NCBI GenBank assembly: GCA_002293585.1
Contig: DBDM01000178.1
Coordinates: forward strand, 945-9,495
DNA from: Bacteroidales bacterium UBA932
GTDB taxonomy: Bacteria; Bacteroidota; Bacteroidia; Bacteroidales; UBA932
DNA length: 8,551 bases
Direction of reading: 5' to 3'
In this document: positions 1 through 5,060 of the stretch, piece by piece
Numbering within the stretch: position 1 is the stretch's first letter
How the letters are laid out: the number at the start of each line of letters is the position of its first letter
Program-made: the position numbers and the translations under genes
The notes under the pieces: generated by a model
What the model was told of the DNA's origin: nothing
Databases searched by the model: none
The model's input: only the letters and a program-made list of their open reading frames with translations

Positions 1-1225
1 AAAACCTTATTGGAAATGTAGCAGTACTGAATTTACTCTCCTCTTTATCATTAAATACAGGTGAGCTTTTTTCTCCTTTTAAGAAAGCGTGAAAATGCTT
101 GTATGCATTCCTTTGATTAGATAATGAATAAATAGTGAAATAATTAGCATAAGAGGTAATCCAAAACCATTCTTTTAATTTTTGATATTGATCCGGTCTT
201 GGATCTTCGTAAGTTTTGAAAAAATCCATAATAAAAACGAGCTGGATATTATAAGGTAACAGTTTGCTATCTACAACCAATAAATCTTCATACAAAAATT
301 GTACGGCTCGTTTGATTTTCGGCAGAGTACTTTGTGTAATTGATATAAAATCAGAACGTCTTGCCAAAGCTTCTATGTCTGTATTATCAAAATATATTTT
401 TCCGAAAGAACTTTGTATACATCGAAAAATTACGTTTCTATCAATTTTATCAAAGTTATAGATTTTTAATTCGTTTAATAATGTGTCAATTTCGTCTCCA
501 AATCTAAAATCAGCTTTTAACGATAACGCATTTACTACCCAGTCGAAAGATATGATAGTACCTTTCGAATTAATTCTTGAAAAAATATCTACAGCATCTT
601 CAATATTGGCATTATTAATATCTATGGAGGCCATTTGATAATTTATGAATGTGGTTGATAATTTATCGGCACGATCATAGTATAGTTCGATTTTTTCTTC
701 GTCTTTAGTCTTTATGTCAAATTCTTTTCGCGCATATTGTCTAAAATCATTCGAATTCATTAAAACGTGGACAGGGATCTGGTATGGCAAAGGTATTGTT
801 TTAGGTCTCAAATATAAGAATACTTCTTCCTCAAGATCATAATATAAATTGAATAATTCGTTCCATTCGGTTTTATCTCGTTCTAATTTAACTTTTTCGG
901 GATTAGTCAGACATCCGAATAATGAAGATAATCGTTGAAATCCGTCTAATATATATGTGGTAGGTGTTTGAGTTTCTTTTTTTTGAATATAGTATGACCC
1001 GATTTTTTCCTGATTGTTACCAATTGATGATGCATTAGGTCGCCATAACAGTATGGAACCAATAGGATATTTGTTCTTAATGCTATCAAATAAGTCCTTA
1101 ATTTTATCTCTGTCCCATACAAAATTTCTTTGAAAAGCAGGTATTTGAATAATACCATTTTCTATGTCATTTAAGTATTGAGACAGATTCCTAATACGTG
1201 GCTCTATATTTAATTTACTACTCAT
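1..1225 (-). CDS. DUF262 domain protein (GmrSD N-terminal / ParB-like), C-terminus beyond window
   Basis: An open frame of 408 codons runs from ATG 1225 off the left edge with no stop; I translated it by hand. It is the N-terminal and central part of a DUF262 protein, the NTP-using half of GmrSD-type and related (SspE, BrxU) nucleases. Visible signatures are IPAFQRNFVW (28-37) with a KIKDLFDSI helix, then YPIGSILLW (53-61), then ILDGFQRL (92-99), the place of the family's DGQQR motif with Phe for the first Gln. INSKGT (218-223) matches the usual INxxGT segment. An aromatic WFW stretch follows in the later part. Any DUF1524 HNH nuclease domain would lie outside the window. The ATG overlaps the upstream TOPRIM stop as ATGA, so the two are probably translationally coupled. 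The gene is AT-rich like its two upstream partners. Family call firm; role in defence inferred. Confidence 0.92.
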   Translation of the reverse strand, partial: MSSKLNIEPRIRNLSQYLNDIENGIIQIPAFQRNFVWDRDKIKDLFDSIKNKYPIGSILLWRPNASSIGNNQEKIGSYYIQKKETQTPTTYILDGFQRLSSLFGCLTNPEKVKLERDKTEWNELFNLYYDLEEEVFLYLRPKTIPLPYQIPVHVLMNSNDFRQYARKEFDIKTKDEEKIELYYDRADKLSTTFINYQMASIDINNANIEDAVDIFSRINSKGTIISFDWVVNALSLKADFRFGDEIDTLLNELKIYNFDKIDRNVIFRCIQSSFGKIYFDNTDIEALARRSDFISITQSTLPKIKRAVQFLYEDLLVVDSKLLPYNIQLVFIMDFFKTYEDPRPDQYQKLKEWFWITSYANYFTIYSLSNQRNAYKHFHAFLKGEKSSPVFNDKEESKFSTATFPIRF

Positions 1226-2058
1226 ATCATATAATTTATTTTATCAAGAATCTCAGATAATTCTTTTGAATTTCTTTGGTGTTCTGTTCTTTCTGACAGG
1301 CTTTTTTCGTGTACTGCGTGGTTTTCAAGATAATTTTTTGGAAATTCAGCTTTAAAATTTGTTAGGGTAAAACCAGTATTTAATTTATCAAAATTGCTAT
1401 CTGAAACAGATAAATAGAATTCCTGTAAATTTGGATTTAAGGTGTCTCTACCTTGAGGTTGGCCATTGGCAGCTTTTTCTGTCAATCCCTTAGATATATT
1501 GATATAATCTTTTTGTTCAGCAGTTAAATATATATAAGCATCAACCCAATTTCTTAGGCTTTTATCATATTCTTTATACCAAAGGAAAACCTCATCAGGC
1601 ATGTAATTCTCCATTGTTCTTTTTTCCAGGAAATGATGTGTAATATTGTGACTATCCAAAAAAGTCATAAGGCGATTTTTTTGTTCATTTAAAGGCTGTT
1701 CATAATATTCCTTATCGCTGTCTATGAGCACGAAACATCTTAAATACTTCATTGCATCTTTTGGCATATTTGTATATGATTGCATCATTGCTTTGATAGC
1801 ATTTTCTATGTTGGTGCATCCTCCACCGTTGATAAAAGTTATCCAACCATTATCTAAGTGATATTGTAATTTCCCATCTTTATCAAAATGTTTGATTAAG
1901 GCCTTAATAAAATATGCGTCATTTAGATTATTTTCCAAAATAATACTCACTGGTTGATTGAAGAACTTGTCTGCTTCAGGAATTGTAAATTCGTTGTTGC
2001 GTGTTGTCACATGAGTAACAAAATAATCAGGTCGCGAAGTGAATTGTTGCTGAGTCAT
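1222..2058 (-). CDS. TOPRIM-like nuclease subunit (OLD / DUF4435 style), probably lacking its original N-terminus
   Basis: This 278-codon ORF reads as a free-standing TOPRIM domain. From ATG 2058: a strand ending in acidic E42 (VSIILE, 37-42) with D47 nearby, a Gly-rich turn FINGGG (75-80), a strand ending in the metal-binding pair IDSD (D113, D115), and LEKRTMENYMP (144-154), a segment typical of OLD-like TOPRIM and DUF4435 proteins. The usual EGxxD is altered to ENNLND. Such proteins cut nucleic acid when paired with a RecF/OLD-like ATPase; AriB of PARIS is the nearest arrangement I know. The frame is open upstream of ATG 2058 as far as a TGA at 2122-2124, and beyond it to ATG 2250, which overlaps the ATPase stop. 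ATG 2058 is the first ATG after that TGA and has no Shine-Dalgarno sequence, so it is either a reinitiation site or not a natural start. The 3' end overlaps the DUF262 start by ATGA. Nuclease activity is inferred. Confidence 0.78.
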   Translation of the reverse strand: MTQQQFTSRPDYFVTHVTTRNNEFTIPEADKFFNQPVSIILENNLNDAYFIKALIKHFDKDGKLQYHLDNGWITFINGGGCTNIENAIKAMMQSYTNMPKDAMKYLRCFVLIDSDKEYYEQPLNEQKNRLMTFLDSHNITHHFLEKRTMENYMPDEVFLWYKEYDKSLRNWVDAYIYLTAEQKDYINISKGLTEKAANGQPQGRDTLNPNLQEFYLSVSDSNFDKLNTGFTLTNFKAEFPKNYLENHAVHEKSLSERTEHQRNSKELSEILDKINYMI

Positions 2059-2093
2059 GTAGCTACTAAAGCGTTGTTCCAGTTCGGTTCGGT

Positions 2094-2129
2094 AATCTTG
2101 ATCCAGTCTCTGAAATAAAGATCAAGATT
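2094..2129 (-). promoter_or_regulatory. Perfect 10-bp inverted repeat enclosing the in-frame TGA
   Basis: On the minus strand AATCTTGATC (2129-2120) and GATCAAGATT (2103-2094) are exact reverse complements separated by 16 bases. The TGA stop (2124-2122) is inside the 5' arm. Within the loop, CAG-AGA-CTG can add three pairs contiguous with the 3' arm, leaving a 7-base U-rich bulge on the 5' side. No T-run follows, so it is not a normal terminator. In mRNA it would lie directly across the stop codon and about 35 bases before ATG 2058, where it could affect termination, readthrough or reinitiation. The structure is seen; any function is inference. Confidence 0.5.
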
Positions 2130-2250
2130 GTATTTTGGTAATATCTGTGAATATGTCATATCGCCCCTTATATGTGAGAGTAATAATAAGATGATTTAAG
2201 TCGGAGAATTCCACATCCTCAAATAAATCGGACTTTAATTCGATAATCAT
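2122..2250 (-). CDS. 42-codon ORF, in frame with and probably the N-terminus of the TOPRIM gene
   Basis: ATG 2250 overlaps the ATPase stop as ATGA, the same coupling used elsewhere in both operons. The frame reads 42 codons, starting MIIELKSDLF and ending DITKIQS, and stops at TGA 2124-2122. The distance from ATG 2250 to ATG 2058 is 192 bases, exactly 64 codons, and the 21 codons after the TGA contain no further stop. These 21 codons encode a plausible charged helix (SLFQRLDQDYRTELEQRF). The simplest reading is one 342-codon gene interrupted by a stop at codon 43. A separate small protein is possible but would have to share a frame by chance. I recognise no domain in the 42 residues. Confidence 0.6.
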   Translation of the reverse strand: MIIELKSDLFEDVEFSDLNHLIITLTYKGRYDIFTDITKIQS

Positions 2251-3431
2251 AGGTTATTTGAATTTTTTATTTGAGCTGTTCGTATACCAATAGTTTCCTT
2301 AAGGGTTTCATTAAAGATACCTTCAGGCCAAAAACTTACTTTGCCCATTTCATTAACATCAATACGTTTGAGTTCACTACAGTTCTTCTCCTTTAGAAAA
2401 TCAACGTAATATATAGCTAAATCGTTTTTGTTAAGTTTTTTCTCGGCTACTAATCTTCGTAAACGTAATATTAAATTTAGAGAATGTGTTTCTATCAGAT
2501 AAAATTTATTGGGATCTTCTTGTTGTGAAGTATGGAATAATTCGGCTAAATTAGCATGCGCTGCAGGATGGAGGTGTGTTTCCGGTTCTTCGATTACAAT
2601 TAATGTTTCGTTTAAGCACTTGGTTTTTGCACGCGTTACAATGGGTAACACTTGGCTCATTCCGATTCCGGCATCTGTTATATTTTGTTTTAAATCTTCT
2701 TTTTCTATTTCTACTTGAAAAACAGGTGCCCTATCTTGATTTATGCGCAATGCCCAGCCCTCAAAGTTTTCTTGATACCATGCTGCCACCGCTTTAACGA
2801 TCTTTTGTTCAGTTGTTAAGGCATCATTAATAAGCTGTTGATATGTATGTTCTCCTATTATTCCGGATTTAGCCATATTTGATATGGGCACTTGGCGATA
2901 ATCAGGGTTAGGGAAAACGCGAACAGGCCCAATATAATCCGTATCAAAAGAAAAAATCTTTTTCCAATCACATTGTTGATCAAATATTGGATTAAATCCT
3001 TGAAAACTAACATTATATTTGTTTTTACTTATGCTGTCAATGTATTTGTCATTTTCTGCATGTAAATCTATAGATCTATCAAATTTCCACTGTTCAATTT
3101 TCGGAACTTGTCCTGTTTTTTCATTTTGAATATAAAATTTTACCAATAAGTTATGTGCATTATTTGCACTTTCTAGTTCAAATTCAATTGCTCGATTTGC
3201 TTTGCCGTAAACCAAATCTTTTAGTTCTGTCCCAAAAACAATACCATTGTCAGCAGTAAGCATATTGGTGGTTTTAGATGCATTGATAGCCGATGCAATA
3301 AATATAGGCATCCTGGAAATAACACTTTTCCCAGAATTGTTTTTCCCAAATATAATAGTGATAGGCTTAATTTCTAAAGATTGCTTTTCTTTAAAAATTT
3401 TATAATGCTTAAAAGAGATTCGTTTAATCAT
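2247..3431 (-). CDS. AAA family ATPase, RecF/OLD-like (AAA_15/AAA_21, DUF3696-like C-terminus)
   Basis: This 394-residue ATPase has an ABC/SMC-type head. Walker A is GKNNSGKS (29-36), after an N-terminal strand pair beginning MIKRISFKHYKIF. An ABC-signature-like segment, DAGIGMSQ (253-260), precedes Walker B and catalytic Glu in LIVIEEPETHLHP (277-289). A switch His lies in LIETHS (H316 in 312-317). The C-terminal WPEGIF is like the end of DUF3696 ATPases. There is no long coiled coil and no fused TOPRIM; TOPRIM lies in the next gene, in contrast to GajA or OLD, where both are in one chain. Such ATPases act as sensors or regulators of a partner nuclease (AriA in PARIS, PtuA in Septu). It is the first gene of the AT-rich operon and its stop overlaps ATG 2250 as ATGA. 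ATG 3431 is preceded by a promoter about 20 bp upstream. The ATPase call is firm; the defence role is inferred from context. Confidence 0.93.
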   Translation of the reverse strand: MIKRISFKHYKIFKEKQSLEIKPITIIFGKNNSGKSVISRMPIFIASAINASKTTNMLTADNGIVFGTELKDLVYGKANRAIEFELESANNAHNLLVKFYIQNEKTGQVPKIEQWKFDRSIDLHAENDKYIDSISKNKYNVSFQGFNPIFDQQCDWKKIFSFDTDYIGPVRVFPNPDYRQVPISNMAKSGIIGEHTYQQLINDALTTEQKIVKAVAAWYQENFEGWALRINQDRAPVFQVEIEKEDLKQNITDAGIGMSQVLPIVTRAKTKCLNETLIVIEEPETHLHPAAHANLAELFHTSQQEDPNKFYLIETHSLNLILRLRRLVAEKKLNKNDLAIYYVDFLKEKNCSELKRIDVNEMGKVSFWPEGIFNETLKETIGIRTAQIKNSNNL

Positions 3432-3508
3432 AATGATGATGATTTAATTTACAAAGTTACAAATCTTTTTTAAATTAAAAGCTGTATTCTTGAATTATTT
3501 AATCCCGT
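3432..3508. other. Intergenic junction between the operon and the AT-rich module
   Basis: This 77-bp gap is the only true intergenic space in the window. It contains the promoter described at 3452-3480. Composition changes sharply here, from near half G+C in yidD to strongly AT-rich. A 5-bp stem (cccgt 3504-3508 with acggg 3516-3520) overlaps the yidD stop but has no following T-run on the minus strand, so a terminator is not convincing. No tRNA or direct repeat marking an integration site was recognised. Confidence 0.6.
3452..3480 (-). promoter_or_regulatory. Bacteroidota-type promoter for the ATPase-TOPRIM-DUF262 operon
   Basis: On the minus strand TAACTTTG (3459-3452) matches the Bacteroidota -7 consensus TAnnTTTG exactly. 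A T-rich tetrad (TTTT, 3480-3477) lies about 18 bases upstream, where the weaker -33 TTTG element is expected. The predicted start site would leave a leader of only about 15 bases before ATG 3431, in an AT-rich context with no Shine-Dalgarno sequence, which is normal for the phylum. This suggests that the module is transcribed on its own and not only by readthrough from yidD. Confidence 0.6.
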
Positions 3509-3742
3509 TCAAGGTACGGGGTCATAGCCTTGTCCGCCCCAGGGGTGGCAGCGCAGGATGCGGCGTACAGCCAAATATAATCCTTTGAAAGGCCCATGTT
3601 TCTGCAAGGCTTCTATAGCGTATTCGGAGCAGGTGGGCGTGAAGCGGCAACTGGGTGGTTTCAATGGCGAAATGCAGATTTGATAAAACCTGATGAGCAG
3701 CCAAAAGGGAAAAATAAGAATTTTTTTTAATCCGTTTTTCAT
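3509..3742 (-). CDS. yidD: YidD, membrane protein insertion efficiency factor
   Basis: This 77-residue protein carries the full YidD pattern: an N-terminal hydrophobic amphipathic stretch (about 8-25), YQICISP (20-26), [11 protein letters not shown] (32-42), a KG pair (54-55) and [14 protein letters not shown] at the very end (64-77). YidD helps YidC-dependent insertion of inner-membrane proteins at the cytoplasmic face. Length and both Cys-containing motifs are normal (E. coli YidD is 85 aa). Its ATG overlaps the HAD phosphatase stop as ATGA. In many bacteria yidD lies between rnpA and yidC; here it is the last gene of a salvage and metabolism operon. The coding strand has a run of eight A (complement of 3721-3728) at codons 5-8, but the frame is intact. 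Confidence 0.96.
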   Translation of the reverse strand: MKNGLKKILIFPFWLLIRFYQICISPLKPPSCRFTPTCSEYAIEALQKHGPFKGLYLAVRRILRCHPWGGQGYDPVP

Positions 3743-4353
3743 TGAAACAAATGCCTGAAATCTTCTTTAGGAGCTACAAGATACGTTTGGAACCCAAGTT
3801 CCTTTGCAGCCATGATATTTTTTTCGCCGTCGTCTAAAAACAGCGCTTCCTGCGGACGAATACCCGAATCAGCGATCAGGTGCTCAAAAATGCGACGGCC
3901 GGGTTTTACGCAGCCTATTTCGTACGATACATACCGGCGGTCGAAATAATCATCAATGCTAAGGCCTTGTTTGGTAAAAAGGGTGTTGGTGTAAAAGTCC
4001 GACACCATGCGGTTGGTATTGCTCAGCATGAACACTTGGTATTTCTTGCGCAGTTCCAACAACATATTCAATTTGTAGCCGGGAATATCAAGCAGGAATT
4101 TGCACCAGCCGTCCTGTATCTGTTGGTCGGTGATATGTTTGTTGACCGAGAGTTTACGGAATGCATTGCAAAATTCCTCGTTGCTCAGTTTTCCTTCTTC
4201 CAATTCCAGAAAAATGCCTTGCTGTATGTAGGCACTGAGGTATTTGTCGGCATCAAGCAGGCCTAACTGTTCAAAGGCTTTTACACAGGCGTCGCGGTCA
4301 AGGTCAATGAGCACGCCGCCCAGATCGAAAATAATGGTGTTGATGTTGTTCAT
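3739..4353 (-). CDS. HAD superfamily IA hydrolase (YihX-like phosphatase)
   Basis: All four HAD motifs are present: nucleophile D10 in [11 protein letters not shown], motif II Ser in MLSNT (S111), motif III Lys in CVKPGRR (K150) and motif IV acidic pair in LFLDDGEKN (D174, D175). The helical insert between motif I and II (about 20-95) is the small type C1 cap. The residue two after the nucleophile is Gly, not Asp, which is typical of the DLGGVL / DLGNV subgroup that includes E. coli YihX, an alpha-glucose-1-phosphate phosphatase. The 204-residue length is normal. ATG 4353 overlaps the nucleotidyltransferase stop as ATGA. The position next to a sugar kinase and nucleotidyltransferase fits action on a sugar phosphate, but the substrate cannot be read from the sequence. 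Confidence 0.9.
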   Translation of the reverse strand: MNNINTIIFDLGGVLIDLDRDACVKAFEQLGLLDADKYLSAYIQQGIFLELEEGKLSNEEFCNAFRKLSVNKHITDQQIQDGWCKFLLDIPGYKLNMLLELRKKYQVFMLSNTNRMVSDFYTNTLFTKQGLSIDDYFDRRYVSYEIGCVKPGRRIFEHLIADSGIRPQEALFLDDGEKNIMAAKELGFQTYLVAPKEDFRHLFQ

Positions 4354-5060
4354 GGTTTAATCAATTGGTGTAACTGTTCCGGTTTTCCCACGTCCGTGAT
4401 GTCGGCCGTGCCCACATCAAAACAATTGACAGGGTTATTGGGCGCTAACTGCAGGTAGGTGTCGACAATAGAAAAGGCGCCGGTTTGTGTTATTTTTTGG
4501 AAGATGGAAGGATGAATAACATGAATGCCGCTGAACGCCATACGGTGCATTGTCGCGGCCGGACGTGCGATTTTTTGCTCGCCGGTGGTCGCATTTTCCC
4601 AGCCGCAGAGGTGTTGTTGTTCGTCGAACAGGAAATAACGCGATGATGTGCGTTGCTTGCAGGCCAATGTAGCCAAGGCCTGTGTGTTGATGTGATGCCG
4701 GTACAGCGCTTGCAGATCAAGGTTACTAATAATGTCGACGTTGTGCACCAGGAAAGGTTTTCCGTCGTTGAAAAACCATGCGGCCTTGCTGATGCCGCCG
4801 CCGGTGTCGAGCAACCGGTCGCGTTCATCGGAAATGGTGATTTGTACACCGGTATGTTTGTTGGCCGACAAGTAATCAATAATTTGATCGGCGAAATGGT
4901 GCACGTTGATGATTATATCGTTAAACCCCGCGGCTTTCAATCGCTCAATGACACCGGCCAGCAGCGGTTTCCCGTTGAGTTCCACCAGCGCTTTGGGTCT
5001 GTTGGCGGTGAGTGCGCCGAGGCGGGTACCTAAGCCCGCAGCAAGAATCATGGCTTTCAT
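4350..5060 (-). CDS. MurU-like sugar-1-phosphate nucleotidyltransferase
   Basis: This 236-residue protein belongs to the NTP_transferase (GT-A-like) family. The nucleotide-binding signature is LAAGLGTRL (6-14) with P22 and K23 of the RPKALVELNGKPLL segment. LLDTGGGI (83-90) forms the base and sugar pocket, and HNVDI (D109) supplies a metal-binding Asp. The C-terminal FDVGTADITDVGKP resembles the second metal and sugar-binding loop. MurU converts MurNAc-1-phosphate to UDP-MurNAc in the salvage route that bypasses de novo synthesis; its usual partner is an APH-type kinase, AmgK, and such a kinase is the gene directly upstream here, overlapping by ATGA. Mannose-1-phosphate guanylyltransferase-like activity is the main alternative. 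Family is certain; the MurU function is an inference from similarity and pairing. Confidence 0.88.
   Translation of the reverse strand: MKAMILAAGLGTRLGALTANRPKALVELNGKPLLAGVIERLKAAGFNDIIINVHHFADQIIDYLSANKHTGVQITISDERDRLLDTGGGISKAAWFFNDGKPFLVHNVDIISNLDLQALYRHHINTQALATLACKQRTSSRYFLFDEQQHLCGWENATTGEQKIARPAATMHRMAFSGIHVIHPSIFQKITQTGAFSIVDTYLQLAPNNPVNCFDVGTADITDVGKPEQLHQLIKP

Noticed and set aside
264..461. 65-codon plus-strand ORF
   Set aside because: Antisense to the continuous DUF262 frame, with no motif or promoter.
946..1158. 70-codon minus-strand ORF
   Set aside because: It is an out-of-frame shadow lying wholly inside the DUF262 coding region, which is open in its own frame throughout.
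2122..2124. TGA read as selenocysteine
   Set aside because: No TOPRIM family with Sec is known to me, the apical loop lies only about 13-15 bases after the UGA, and the SECIS-type loop is not recognisable. Kept only as a formal option in the hairpin finding.
3504..3520. Rho-independent terminator after yidD
   Set aside because: The stem is only 5 bp with a 7-base loop, overlaps the yidD stop and is not followed by a T-run on the minus strand.
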